From: an uncultured Chloroflexota bacterium
Lineage (GTDB): Bacteria; Chloroflexota; UBA11872
NCBI GenBank assembly: GCA_958296175.1
Contig: OY282448.1
Span: 1,360,472 to 1,424,471 of the forward strand
Length of the DNA: 64,000 nucleotides
Direction: 5' to 3'
A model generated the notes under the pieces. It had not been told where the DNA came from and did no database searches. It saw nothing but the letters and a program-made list of their open reading frames with translations. Of the stretch, positions 8,882-18,103 are shown one piece after another (within the stretch, counting starts at the first letter, position 1; each line of letters opens with the position of its first letter). The position numbers and the translations under genes were made by a program.

Positions 8882-9670
8882 CTACGCTCGCGGCGGCGTG
8901 TAGAGCAGCACCGTACCGATCTGTTCGTACCCCAGCTGCGCATAGAGCAGCGCCCCGGCGTGGCTGGCGGCCAGCACGGCCAGCCGCACCCCGCAGCTTC
9001 GGTCGTCGCGGAGCATGCGGCACATCAGCGCCGCGCCGATGCCGCGCCGCCGGTGCTCGGCCCGCACGTACAGCTGGGCGCACCAGGCGGCCGTGTCGAT
9101 CTGGATGCTGCTCACCCAGCCGGCGGGCGCGTCGTCCACCAGCGCCGTATAGAGGCGTACGGGCGCGTCCGGCGTCAGGTGTTCGGGCAGGATTTGCCGC
9201 GCCCGGGCGGCTTTGGCGACCTGCGCCGCCAGGTCCGGTGTGGTCACGCGCGTGACTTCCGCCCGCGCCGCGCGGCGCGGGATGCGCTGCAAGCGGTGCA
9301 CCATCAGCGGCTCGGTCCGCCCCAGGCGGTACCCAAGCGCCCGATACTCCGCGCGCACGTCCGCCAGCGATTCACCGCCGCCGCAGACCGGGGTGACGCT
9401 GTAGCGTCCGCGCGCGTGCGCGCGCACGATGCAATGCACGCGCGCCGGCGCCAACCCGTGCGCGATCCATTCCTCGTTGCGATACCTGCCGCGCGTGCGC
9501 GGGGCGTCCCGCAGCGCCCACAGGCCCTCCACGCGCTCGGCCAGGTACGGGTGCGTGAAGCTGCGCGTGACGCCGACGCCGCGCGCAAACGCTTCCAGCG
9601 CCCGTTCCATCATGCGCCGCGGCGCCCGATCCTGCCGGCGCCAGCCCGGGGCGGCGGCGGCCCATACCAC
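8882..9670 (-). CDS. GNAT-family N-acetyltransferase
   Basis: Predicted acyl-CoA-dependent acetyltransferase. The GNAT core is C-terminal: AQLYVRAEHRRRGIGAALM carries the R-x-x-G-x-G acetyl-CoA pyrophosphate loop, followed by VLAASHAGALLYAQLGYEQI, the usual last strands. The N-terminal half also looks like a degenerate GNAT repeat, so the 262-residue protein may be a tandem GNAT. GTG 9670 is the longest start; ATG 9613 (MMERALEAFARG) avoids an arginine-rich leader and may be the true start. Substrate unknown. Confidence 0.72.
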   Translation of the reverse strand: MVWAAAAPGWRRQDRAPRRMMERALEAFARGVGVTRSFTHPYLAERVEGLWALRDAPRTRGRYRNEEWIAHGLAPARVHCIVRAHARGRYSVTPVCGGGESLADVRAEYRALGYRLGRTEPLMVHRLQRIPRRAARAEVTRVTTPDLAAQVAKAARARQILPEHLTPDAPVRLYTALVDDAPAGWVSSIQIDTAAWCAQLYVRAEHRRRGIGAALMCRMLRDDRSCGVRLAVLAASHAGALLYAQLGYEQIGTVLLYTPPRA

Positions 9671-9732
9671 CGTGCGCCGCGGCGCCCCCGCGCGCGGCGC
9701 GACGCACGTGAAACGGTCGGTACCATCGAGGC

Positions 9733-11454
9733 ATGACCGGGCAGGTTTGGCGTGGAGCCCCGCGCCGCGCGCGGCTGGCAGCCGCGGCCGCGCTGCTCGC
9801 CCTGCTGGCGGCGGCGCTCGGCGCGCCGGCGCGCGCCGACCCCGCCGAATACGACGTGCCGGGCGGCCGCGTCTACACCCAGGCCGGCGGCGACGCCGCC
9901 AGCGGCGCGGGCTTTGCCGTCACCGACGCCGACGGCGTCTTGTTCTGGTCCGCGTTTCGGCGCCTCGGCGGCGTGCAGGCGTTGGGCTATCCCATCTCGC
10001 AGCGCTTCCAGTGGGACGGCTTCACCGTGCAAGTGTTGCAGAAGGTGGTCTTCCAGTGGCGGCCGGAACGCAACGACGTGCAGTTTCTCAACGTGTTCGA
10101 TCTGCTCAGCCGCGCCGGACGCGATCCAGACCTGGCCGACCTGCTGATTCCCGCGCAGGAGCAGTTTCCCGAAGAAGGGCTGGCCTGGGACACCATCACC
10201 GCCCGGCGTCAGGGGCTGCTGAGCGAGGTTCCCGCGCTGCGCGACGCCTACTTCGCCGTGGACGACCCGCTGCGCTGGTACGGGCTTCCCACCTCGCGCG
10301 TGGCGCAGTACCAGCACGTGCGCGCCATCCGCCTGCAGCGCGCGGTGCTGCAACAGTGGCTGGTGGACCTGCCCTGGGCCTCCGCCGGCGAAGTCACCGT
10401 GGCCAACGGCGGCGACCTGGCCGGCCGCATGGGCATGTTCCCGGCCCAGGCGCTGGTCCCCCAGGTGCTGCGCGACCGCCCCGCGGCTGTGGCCGACGGC
10501 GCGGACGCGGCAGAACGCACGACGACGCCGGCCGAGCCGTCATCACCGGCCGAGCCGTCACCGCCGGCCGAGCCGTCGCCGCCGGCCGAACCGTCGCCGA
10601 CCCCGCAGGCGCCGGCCGCCGGCGCGGACGACGCCGTGACGCCGCCGGCGCAGGAACCGACCGCCGCCCCAGCCCCGCCAGCGCCTCAGAACGGCGGGCA
10701 CGCCCGCGTGCTGCACCCGGCAAACCAGCTGCGCGCCCTGCTGGGCCTGCCGCCGCTGACCGTCAGCCCCGAGCTGATGCAGGCCGCCCAGCGCCACGCC
10801 GACTACTACGTCCGCAACCTGGGCGACCCCGCGTCAGGCGGTCTGCACACCGAGGTTCCCGGCAAGCCCGGCTTCAGCGGACGCAGCATCGGCGACCGCG
10901 CCCGCGCCGCCGGCTACCAGCTCGGCTGGGTCGACGAAGTGTTCGCCTTCCTGCCGCCGCTCGAAACGCTGCGCTGGGGCCTCACCACCGTCTGGCACCG
11001 CTACATGTTCGTGCATCCGTCCGCGGTGCACGTGGGCTACGGAACCGCGGCCGCGGGAGACACCACCGCCACCGTGTTCAACGTGGGCCTGTCGCCGCGC
11101 CGCACCGCCGACGCGCCCCTGCCGGCCGTGGTGCCGTACGACGGCATGACGGACGTGCCGGCCCGCTGGGCGGGCTACGAGTCGCCCGACCCCGCGCCCG
11201 GCGCCCAGCGGCCCTACGGCCCGCCCGTCACCTTGCAGTTCGGCCTGGACGACCGCGTGACCTGGGGCGCGGCCTCGCTGCACGGTCCCGACGGCGCCGA
11301 GATTCCAACCGCGCGCACCACCAGCGCCTGGCGCAGGGCGCTGGCGCTGGTGCCGCACGACCCCCTGGACGCCCAAACCACCTACACCGCACGGGTGCGC
11401 GGCGAGCGCAACGGCGAACCGTTCGAGGTGGAGATCAGCTTCACCACCCGCTGA
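9733..11454 (+). CDS. secreted CAP (SCP/PR1-like) domain protein
   Basis: The 573-residue protein has a signal peptide (hydrophobic core about residues 14-30, cleavage after APARA). Residues 35-230 hold a domain with WSAFRRLGGVQALGYPIS, the same GYP-type module found at the C-terminus of both LRR proteins here. A proline/alanine/glutamate-rich linker with PAEPSPPAEPS repeats follows (about 255-320). A CAP domain comes next (ANQLRALLGLPPLTV, then ADYYVRNLGDP), and a C-terminal Ig-like domain. Extracellular, probably cell-surface or matrix associated; the activity of bacterial CAP domains is poorly known. Confidence 0.78.
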   Translation: MTGQVWRGAPRRARLAAAAALLALLAAALGAPARADPAEYDVPGGRVYTQAGGDAASGAGFAVTDADGVLFWSAFRRLGGVQALGYPISQRFQWDGFTVQVLQKVVFQWRPERNDVQFLNVFDLLSRAGRDPDLADLLIPAQEQFPEEGLAWDTITARRQGLLSEVPALRDAYFAVDDPLRWYGLPTSRVAQYQHVRAIRLQRAVLQQWLVDLPWASAGEVTVANGGDLAGRMGMFPAQALVPQVLRDRPAAVADGADAAERTTTPAEPSSPAEPSPPAEPSPPAEPSPTPQAPAAGADDAVTPPAQEPTAAPAPPAPQNGGHARVLHPANQLRALLGLPPLTVSPELMQAAQRHADYYVRNLGDPASGGLHTEVPGKPGFSGRSIGDRARAAGYQLGWVDEVFAFLPPLETLRWGLTTVWHRYMFVHPSAVHVGYGTAAAGDTTATVFNVGLSPRRTADAPLPAVVPYDGMTDVPARWAGYESPDPAPGAQRPYGPPVTLQFGLDDRVTWGAASLHGPDGAEIPTARTTSAWRRALALVPHDPLDAQTTYTARVRGERNGEPFEVEISFTTR

Positions 11455-11590
11455 GACCATCGCGGAATCGCTGGCACGCGCGCCGAGTTCGAGGTGAAGA
11501 TTCAGTGTCACGACCCGCGAGAGCTCGCGGGGACCTCCGTCCCCTCGCCGGATCGTTCCCCTCTCCCAACGGAGACCTTTGCAAACTCCG

Positions 11591-11675
11591 TCATGCCGAC
11601 AAAAAGCCCGACCCGCCTGCCCCGCACGTGATACGGGGTACTCGATACAGGGCCGGAATCCATCGTCACCGTCCA
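11591..11675 (+). repeat. dispersed palindromic repeat, family B, copy 2
   Basis: It contains GTCATGCCGACAAAAAGCCC, CCGCACGTGATACGGGG and GGAATCCATCGTC, matching 7926-8008 in reverse orientation. It is preceded by GGAGACCTTTGCAAACTCC, a segment that recurs with changes near 20680 and 20873. It sits in the 463-base gap after the CAP gene, which holds no gene. Confidence 0.55.
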
Positions 11676-11729
11676 CAGCGTCGACGAGCATTCGGGCGCG
11701 TCGGACGCGCCGACCCACGGGGCGGCCGC

Positions 11730-11832
11730 CCTCTCCCCCGCGGGGGGAGAGAGTGCCAGACGGGCGCGGAGACGCTGTACCTCACGCCCTCTCCCCCCGC
11801 GGGGGGAGAGGGTTGGGGTGAGGGGGGGGCGC
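11730..11832 (+). repeat. REP-like palindromes, family A, two copies
   Basis: Two copies of a CCCTCTCCCCC/GGGGGAGAG palindrome lie about 60 bases apart; the second continues into GGGTTGGGGTGAGGGG. The same unit recurs at 15549, 33163, 38750-38902, 54192 and 60680-60812. These sit between genes and probably form stable RNA or DNA hairpins. Confidence 0.75.
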
Positions 11833-11845
11833 CGCCCCTGATGTC

Positions 11846-11875
11846 TTGCGCGTCCCGCCGCCTGTTGGGTAATAT
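11846..11875 (+). promoter_or_regulatory. promoter of the first LRR gene
   Basis: TTGCGC and TAATAT are separated by 18 bases, just downstream of a family A palindrome. The predicted transcript start near 11882 leaves about 35 bases to the ATG at 11918. Confidence 0.5.
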
Positions 11876-11917
11876 CCGCCACTCGCTGCCTGTCGAACCG
11901 CACCGAAACGGAACCCA

Positions 11918-14900
11918 ATGCGACGCAGCGCGATCGTTCGTTCGGGGCGCTTGGCCGTCCTTGCAATCACCCCCCCCGTGCTCCAAGTGAGTACACAGCG
12001 CCTGACGCGCCGCGCCGCGGTCGGCGCGCTGCTGGCGGCTGGCGCGCTGCTGGCGGCCATGCTCTGGGCCGCGGCCGGGCCGGCCGCCGCCGCCACCGAC
12101 TTCGGCTGCGACACGGACAACCCCACCGCGTCCGCCAGCGGCGCCCACGCCAACGTCGCCCGCGACTGCGAAATCCTGCTGAATCTCAAGGACCAGCTGC
12201 GCGGCACGGCTACCACGCTGAACTGGGCCGTGGGGACGGCCATGACCAGCTGGACCGGCGTCACCGTGGACTCCGACTCAGGAGTTACAAACATCGATCT
12301 CGACAACCAGCAGTTGGACGGGACCATTCCGGCGGCGCTGGGCGGCCTGACGAGTCTCAGAGTCCTCTGGCTCCAGAGAAACGATTTGACGGGGAGCATT
12401 CCCGCTGAACTGGGCAACTTGCCGAGTATTCTTGCCATCCTGCTCTACCAAAATGAGTTGAGCGGCAGCATCCCGCCCGAACTGGGCAAGCTGTCGACGC
12501 TCACGACGCTCGACTTCGGCAGAAACGACTTGACCGGTGAGATTCCGCCCGAACTGGGTAACCTGACGGCTGTCACAAACCTCTCCCTCTACGTAAACGA
12601 GTTGAGCGGCAGCATCCCGCGCGAACTGGGCAGCCTGCCGAACCTCACAGGTCTCAATCTCAACAGCAACCAGTTGAGCGGCCGCATCCCGTCCGAGCTG
12701 GGCAACCTGCCAAAGATCGAATCGCTCGCTCTCCACCGCAACCAGTTGAGCGGCCGCATCCCGTCCGAACTGGGCAACCCGTCAACGCTCAAGCACCTCT
12801 GGCTCTATACAAATAATCTGAGCGGAACCATTCCACCCCAGTTGGCCAATTTGCCGAATCTCATATGGCTTATCCTCGCCGACAACGACCTGAGCGGCGG
12901 CATTCCCGCCGAGCTCGGCAACATGTCGACGCTCCAGCATCTCAGGCTCGAGGGAAATAATTTGACCGGCAGCATTCCACCCCAGTTGGGCAATTTATCG
13001 AACCTCACATGGCTTTATCTCGATAGAAATTCGTTGGACGGGAGCATTCCCCCCGAGCTCGGCAGCCTTTCGAGTCTTACGTTTCTCTACCTCTACAACA
13101 ACCAGTTGAGCGGCGCGATTCCCTCGCAGCTGGGCAACCTGTCGAATCTCCAGCGGCTCTATCTCCATGCGAACCAGTTGAGCGGCGCGATTCCCTCGCA
13201 GCTGGGCAGCCTGTCGAATCTCCGGCATCTCTATCTCCATGCGAACCAGTTGAGCGGCGCGATTCCCTCGCAGCTGGGCAGCCTGTCGAATCTCCAGCGG
13301 CTCTATCTCCATGCGAACCAGTTGAGCGGCGCGATTCCCTCGCAGCTGGGCAGCCTGTCGAATCTCCGGGATCTCGTCCTCCGTCGGAACCAGTTGACCG
13401 GGTCTATTCCCACGCAATTAGGCAGCCTGTCGAATCTCGAGATACTCTTGCTCAACGACAACAAGTTGAGCGGCAGCATCCCCACCGAGCTCGGCAGCCT
13501 GTCGTCGCTGATTTCGAGCTTCCGACTCGACCTGTTTTGCAACCAACTGAGCGGTGCCGTGCCCACCAGCCTTGCCAACCTGCCGGCCAACGTGGAAGTC
13601 TGGCTGCACGGCAACCCGATCACCGTGCCCACCACGCCGGCCGGGCTGGTGAACCGCCTGCGGCTGACGGGCGCGGCAGGCGCGGGCGGCACCCCCGCGG
13701 CGTCCTGGTGCGGCCCGCCGGCGTTTGCGGCGGCGACCGCCTCGCGCTCGGTCACCGAGCAGCTTTTGGCCGAAGAGGCGATTGGCGCGCCGGTGGCCGC
13801 CAGCGACCCGGACAACCAGCCGGTGGCCGGCACGCAGGCGCTCACCTACACCCTCAGCGGCCCCGACGCGGCGTCCTTCGCCGTCGACGGCAGCGGCCAG
13901 CTTGCGGTCAAGGATGCGCTGGACTTCGAATATCCGCACGACGCCAACGGCGACAACATGTACCAGGTCACCCTCACCGCGGACGACGGCGTCGCCCCCG
14001 AGGCCTTCGGCGGCATGGACAGCATCGACGTGACCATCACGGTGACCGACGGCGCGGACGACGTGCTGCGGGTGGGGACGTTGGGGGCGCTGTCGTTCCA
14101 TCCCGGCGTCGCGGGGCGCACGCTGGACGTGACGGACGCCTTCCGCGAAGTCAACGGCTTGCCGCTGACGTACTCGGTGTCCTCGTCCAACCCGGCCGCG
14201 GCCAGCGCGAGCATCGACGGCGCGCGGGTCACGATTACGCCGGGGAGCGTCGGGACGGCGACGGTGATGGTGGGGGCCAGCAACGGCACGCAGTGGGCGG
14301 CGCACCGCATCGCGGTGACGGTCACAAACCCGCCGCCGGCGCGGCACCCGCGGCTGGCGGTCGAGGTGGCTGGCCCTGACGGTCCGGTGCGGGTGGGCGA
14401 GAGGATCGAATGGCGCTTCACGCTGCGCAACACAGGCACCGAACCCCTGACCGGGGTGTTCTGGCGCTCGCCGCAGCTGGGCGTCGCGCGCCAGACGGTG
14501 GGCGACGGCGCGTTGGCGGTGGGAGCGGAGGCCGTGGTGAGGGCCAGCCTGACGGTGACGGCGGCGCACCTGCCGGGGCCGCTGACGGTGACCTTCCACG
14601 GCGACAGCGACCAGACGAACGACCCGAGCGCATCCTGGAGCGCCGCGGTTGCGGCGGCCGGTGCGCCGTCTGGCCCCGGTCCTGCGCCCGGGCCGAGCGG
14701 CACGCCCGCGCCTGGCGCTACGCCGGCGCCTGGGGCCGTGCCAGCGCCCGGGGCTGCCGCTGCGCCCGGACCCACGCCGGCGCCGACGGCCACGCCGGCG
14801 CCGACGCCGCGGTTCTCTCCCGAACCTGCGCAGGGCGCCGGCCGCCGCGTGGTCGTGGAAACGATTCGCTACACCGCGCCGGCCCCCCACCTGGCTCACA

Positions 14901-15559
14901 TCATCCCCACGCTGCGCGTCACCTTCACCAGCGACGCGGCGGGCGCTGCGCCCGCCGACGCCGCGGTCTGCGACTTCCTGGGGCATTACGACGCCACTGG
15001 CGGCCTGGAGCGCTGGGGTTGGCCGATCTCCGAAGTGATGGTGGAACAGCCCAGGGTCTTCACGCAGTACTACCAACGCGGCATCGTCGATTGTCAGCAG
15101 CGCGAAGGCGTCTGGCGCATGGAGCGGCGGCTGGTCTGGGACTACCTGGGCGGCGGCTTGGCCGGCTCGCCCGACCTGGGCGTGGAGCCGGAGCTGATCT
15201 CCGAGCAGCCCGGCCAGGAGCTGGGGCCGTGGGGTCACCGCGTGTCCAACACCGCGGTGGACGGGACCTACACCGGCTTCCTGGACGTGTTCCTGCGGCT
15301 GGGCGGGGTGGAGGCGTTCGGCTATCCGAAGACGGACGCGCGCGTGGACACGCATCCTGACGCGGTGCTGGCGCTGCCGGGCGCCGCGCCCGGGTTCATC
15401 CGCCAGTACTTCCAGGCGGCGGTGTTCGAGTACCACCCCGGCGACCCCGACCAGCCAGTGAAGCTGGCGCTGCTGGGCGACGCGGTGCGGGACCTGCTCT
15501 ACCCGGACGAGACCTGGATGGAGTTCGACGTCTTCGCCCCGGCGCCCCCCTCACCCTAA
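11918..15559 (+). CDS. large secreted leucine-rich-repeat surface protein (LRR-1)
   Basis: A 1213-residue extracellular protein. A hydrophobic signal core lies at residues 33-60; a GTG at 11987 would give a more usual signal length. A cap (TAMTSWTGVTVD) precedes about 18-20 LRRs of 24 residues (consensus L-x-N-x-L-S-G-x-I-P-x-x-L-G), then a cadherin-like domain (DPDNQPVAGTQALTYTLSGP), an Ig-like segment, a DUF11-like domain (WRFTLRNTGTEPLTG), a Pro/Ala linker (about 905-965), and a C-terminal module (YDATGGLERWGWPISEV, AFGYPKTDA) also found in the LRR protein at 57256. No sorting signal or membrane anchor is visible. Adhesion or matrix binding is inferred. Confidence 0.85.
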   Translation: MRRSAIVRSGRLAVLAITPPVLQVSTQRLTRRAAVGALLAAGALLAAMLWAAAGPAAAATDFGCDTDNPTASASGAHANVARDCEILLNLKDQLRGTATTLNWAVGTAMTSWTGVTVDSDSGVTNIDLDNQQLDGTIPAALGGLTSLRVLWLQRNDLTGSIPAELGNLPSILAILLYQNELSGSIPPELGKLSTLTTLDFGRNDLTGEIPPELGNLTAVTNLSLYVNELSGSIPRELGSLPNLTGLNLNSNQLSGRIPSELGNLPKIESLALHRNQLSGRIPSELGNPSTLKHLWLYTNNLSGTIPPQLANLPNLIWLILADNDLSGGIPAELGNMSTLQHLRLEGNNLTGSIPPQLGNLSNLTWLYLDRNSLDGSIPPELGSLSSLTFLYLYNNQLSGAIPSQLGNLSNLQRLYLHANQLSGAIPSQLGSLSNLRHLYLHANQLSGAIPSQLGSLSNLQRLYLHANQLSGAIPSQLGSLSNLRDLVLRRNQLTGSIPTQLGSLSNLEILLLNDNKLSGSIPTELGSLSSLISSFRLDLFCNQLSGAVPTSLANLPANVEVWLHGNPITVPTTPAGLVNRLRLTGAAGAGGTPAASWCGPPAFAAATASRSVTEQLLAEEAIGAPVAASDPDNQPVAGTQALTYTLSGPDAASFAVDGSGQLAVKDALDFEYPHDANGDNMYQVTLTADDGVAPEAFGGMDSIDVTITVTDGADDVLRVGTLGALSFHPGVAGRTLDVTDAFREVNGLPLTYSVSSSNPAAASASIDGARVTITPGSVGTATVMVGASNGTQWAAHRIAVTVTNPPPARHPRLAVEVAGPDGPVRVGERIEWRFTLRNTGTEPLTGVFWRSPQLGVARQTVGDGALAVGAEAVVRASLTVTAAHLPGPLTVTFHGDSDQTNDPSASWSAAVAAAGAPSGPGPAPGPSGTPAPGATPAPGAVPAPGAAAAPGPTPAPTATPAPTPRFSPEPAQGAGRRVVVETIRYTAPAPHLAHIIPTLRVTFTSDAAGAAPADAAVCDFLGHYDATGGLERWGWPISEVMVEQPRVFTQYYQRGIVDCQQREGVWRMERRLVWDYLGGGLAGSPDLGVEPELISEQPGQELGPWGHRVSNTAVDGTYTGFLDVFLRLGGVEAFGYPKTDARVDTHPDAVLALPGAAPGFIRQYFQAAVFEYHPGDPDQPVKLALLGDAVRDLLYPDETWMEFDVFAPAPPSP
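13100..13387 (+). repeat. four tandem 72-bp repeats inside LRR-1
   Basis: Units beginning AACCAGTTGAGCGGCGCGAT start at 13100, 13172, 13244 and 13316. They are nearly identical at the DNA level, while flanking LRR units have diverged. Each encodes three-quarters conserved LRR sequence (72 bases = 24 residues). This indicates recent expansion by slippage or recombination. Confidence 0.85.
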
Positions 15560-15660
15560 CCCTCTCCCCCCCTCAGGGGGGGAGAGGGGACACGCCTGCC
15601 GTGGTGCGCGCGGCTCTTCCCCCTGAGAGGGGAGAGGGGATGCAACCTTCTTCCCCTGGG
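15549..15660 (+). repeat. REP-like palindromes, family A, after LRR-1
   Basis: The element starts at the LRR-1 stop in reverse orientation (CCCTCACCCTAACCCTCTCC), pairs with GGGGGGAGAGGGG, and is followed by a decayed copy CCCCTGAGAGGGGAGAGGGG. It may serve as a transcript end. The rest of the 289-base gap to the VTT gene holds only more C/G-rich repeat remnants. Confidence 0.7.
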
Positions 15661-15848
15661 GGTGGGGATGCTGGGGTAGCTGGTGATGGTGGTCGTGGCG
15701 CCTTCTTTCTCTCAGGGGGGAAGGTGAGACAAGGGAGAGGCTGAGACGAGAGAGAGGATGAGGCCAGGGCGAGGGTGGGGGCGGGGGCGCGATGGTTGCG
15801 GCGGGGTCTTTACAATGGAGGCTCCCGCGTTCCACTGGGCGTTGCCGC

Positions 15849-16460
15849 GTGCAGCTGATTTCTGACCTTGGGCACTGGGTTCTGGCGTGGGGCAATCATC
15901 CGTTGGGCGGCCTGGCGCTCTTCGTGCTGGCGTTTTGGGAGTCCAGCTTCTTTCCAATTCCGCCCGACGGGCTGCTGATCGCGCTGGCGGCCGGCAACAT
16001 CCCCTTCGCGCTGGGGTTTTCCGCCATCGCCACGGCCGGCTCGCTGCTGGGGGCAATGCTGGGCTACTGGATCGGCCTGCGCGGCGGCCGCCCCATCCTG
16101 AACCGCTTGTTTGCGCCGCACCGCATCCAGTACGTCGAACGTCAGTACCAGAAGCGGGACGTCTGGGCCGTGACCATCGCGGCCTTCACGCCGATTCCGT
16201 ACAAGGTGTTCGCCATTGGGGCCGGGGCGTTCGGGCTAGACTTCCGCCGGTTCATGCTGGCCTCGGCGGCCGGCCGCGGCGGGCGCTTCTTTCTGGTCGG
16301 CCTGTTCATCACGATCTTCGGCGAGCAGGTCGAGGCGGCCGTCGACGAGTACTTCGACGTTCTGGCCATCGCCTTTGTGGTGGTGCTGGTGCTCGGCTTC
16401 GTGGCCGTGCGCTACGCCGCGCGCCCCCGCGCCGCGTCCACCGACGCCAAGCCCGAATAA
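15849..16460 (+). CDS. VTT/DedA-family inner-membrane protein
   Basis: Membrane protein of the SNARE-associated (VTT, DedA/YqaA) superfamily, proposed to act in lipid transport or membrane homeostasis. The sequence shows ALFVLAFWESSFFPIPPDGLL (motif E-x-x-F-P-x-P), GSLLGAMLGYWIGLRGG, and AAFTPIPYKVFAIGAGAFG with the family F-T-P-x-P-x-K motif, then a final membrane helix. I choose GTG 15849 (203 residues); an ATG at 15792 would add 19 unconvincing residues. TACAAT at 15811 may be a -10 element. Confidence 0.83.
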   Translation: MQLISDLGHWVLAWGNHPLGGLALFVLAFWESSFFPIPPDGLLIALAAGNIPFALGFSAIATAGSLLGAMLGYWIGLRGGRPILNRLFAPHRIQYVERQYQKRDVWAVTIAAFTPIPYKVFAIGAGAFGLDFRRFMLASAAGRGGRFFLVGLFITIFGEQVEAAVDEYFDVLAIAFVVVLVLGFVAVRYAARPRAASTDAKPE

Positions 16461-16495
16461 CCCATGCCGCCGCCGCCCGCCGGCCCGTCGCTCTC

Positions 16496-16530
16496 GTCTC
16501 CCTTCGAGGGAGAGGGCAGGGTGAGGGTCC
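16496..16530 (+). repeat. decayed REP-like element, family A
   Basis: TCTCCCTTCGAGGGAGAGGG followed by CAGGGTGAGGG. It is a diverged copy of the family A palindrome and tail, in the 166-base gap before the FAD oxidase gene. Confidence 0.5.
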
Positions 16531-16626
16531 GCGCGCGCCTCCACCCCGCAGCGGCGGCAGCGGCGCGGCCGAACGCTGCCCCTCCCCCGCGGCGCCAACG
16601 GGCAAAGCCGCCGAGGACGCCCTGAA

Positions 16627-18096
16627 ATGACGGCCGCGCTGACCGCCAGACGCCCCGCGCTGGCCGCGGGACTTGCCGACGCTTTGCGGCGCGCCGTGGG
16701 GGGCGCCTGGGTCTTGACCGACCCCGACGACCTGTTGCTGTACGCCTACGACGGCTCGGTGGACGAAGCGCTGCCGGACGCGGTGGTGTTTCCGGACACG
16801 TGCGGCCAGGTGCAGGCGGTGGTGCGGCTGGCGCTGCGTCATGGGGTTCCCGTGGTGGCGCGGGGCGCGGGCACCGGCCTCAGCGGCGGGGCCATCGCGC
16901 GGCGCGGCGGCATCGTGGTCAGCACCTCGCGCATGAACCGCATTCTGGAAGTCGACCCGCGCAACCGCCGCGCCGTCGTGGAGCCGGGCGTGGTCAACGC
17001 CGACCTCAGCGCCCACACGCGCCGCTTCGGGTTCCATTACGCGCCCGACCCCTCCAGCCAGAAGGCCTGCACGCTGGGCGGCAACATTGCCACCAACGCC
17101 GGCGGCCCGCACACCTTGCTCTACGGCGTGACCACCAATCACGTGCTGGGCGTGGAATTCGTGACTATGGATGGCCGCGTGGTTGCCGCCTCGGGTCTGG
17201 CCGACAGCCCTGGCTATGACCTGCCGGGCCTGGTCTGCGGCAGCGAAGGCACCTTCGGCATCGTCACCAAAGCCGTGGTGCAGCTGGTGCACCTGCCCGC
17301 CAGCGTGCGCACGCTGCTGGCCTCGTTCGACGACGTGGACAGTTGCAGCGCCGCCGTTTCGGGCATCGTGGCCGCCGGCATCGTGCCCGCGGCCGTGGAG
17401 ATGATGGACCAGCTGGCCGTGCACGCCATCGACCAGTTCGTGCCGCGGGCCAACCTGCCGGTCGACGCGGCGGCCGTGCTGCTGCTGGACGTGGACGGCG
17501 TGCCGGCGGAGCTGCGCGAGCAGGAGGCGGCCATTCGGGACGTGCTGCGCGCCAACCGCGCGCGCGATATCCGCGCCGCGCAAAGCGCGGCCGAACGCGA
17601 CCTCTTCTGGCTGGGGCGCAAGAGCGCCTTTGGCGCCATGGGCCGCATCTCACCGGACTATTACGTGCAGGACGGCGTGATCCCGCGCACCGCCATCGCG
17701 CCCGTGCTGGACGAGGTCCGCCGTATCAGCCAAGCGTTCGAGGTTCCCATCGCCAACGTCTTTCACGCCGGCGATGGGAACCTGCACCCGCTGCTGCTCT
17801 TCGACAACCGCGTTCACGGCGCGCTGGAGCGCGTGATCGAGGCCGGCACGGCCATCTTGCAGGCGTGTGTGGACGTGGGCGGCATGCTCAGCGGCGAGCA
17901 CGGCATTGGCATGGAAAAGCAAGCGGCCATGCCGCTGGTTTTCGGGCCCGCCGACCTGGACGCCATGCGGCGCGCGCAGCGCGTGTTCGACCCGCACGGG
18001 CTGTTCAACCCCGACAAGATTTTCCCGGCGCCCGCCGGGTGCGCCGAAGTCGACAACCTGCGGCGCCTGGCCGCGCCGAACGGTTCGGCTGTCTGA
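16627..18096 (+). CDS. glcD: FAD-linked oxidase, glycolate oxidase GlcD-like
   Basis: Predicted flavoprotein oxidising a 2-hydroxy acid such as glycolate or D-lactate. The 489-residue protein has the FAD-binding PCMH fold (VVARGAGTGLSGGAIA near residue 77, GGNIATNAGGPHTLLYGVTT near 155, CGSEGTFGIVTKA near 205) and the C-terminal FAD-oxidase domain with NVFHAGDGNLHPLLL and SGEHGIGMEKQ. GlcE and GlcF partners are not encoded nearby, so the electron acceptor and exact substrate are open. Confidence 0.85.
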   Translation: MTAALTARRPALAAGLADALRRAVGGAWVLTDPDDLLLYAYDGSVDEALPDAVVFPDTCGQVQAVVRLALRHGVPVVARGAGTGLSGGAIARRGGIVVSTSRMNRILEVDPRNRRAVVEPGVVNADLSAHTRRFGFHYAPDPSSQKACTLGGNIATNAGGPHTLLYGVTTNHVLGVEFVTMDGRVVAASGLADSPGYDLPGLVCGSEGTFGIVTKAVVQLVHLPASVRTLLASFDDVDSCSAAVSGIVAAGIVPAAVEMMDQLAVHAIDQFVPRANLPVDAAAVLLLDVDGVPAELREQEAAIRDVLRANRARDIRAAQSAAERDLFWLGRKSAFGAMGRISPDYYVQDGVIPRTAIAPVLDEVRRISQAFEVPIANVFHAGDGNLHPLLLFDNRVHGALERVIEAGTAILQACVDVGGMLSGEHGIGMEKQAAMPLVFGPADLDAMRRAQRVFDPHGLFNPDKIFPAPAGCAEVDNLRRLAAPNGSAV

Positions 18097-18103
18097 CCGC
18101 GCC

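Noticed and set aside
13100..13387. Regular 72-bp repeats considered as a CRISPR array
   Set aside because: Units are contiguous without spacers and encode LRRs in frame.
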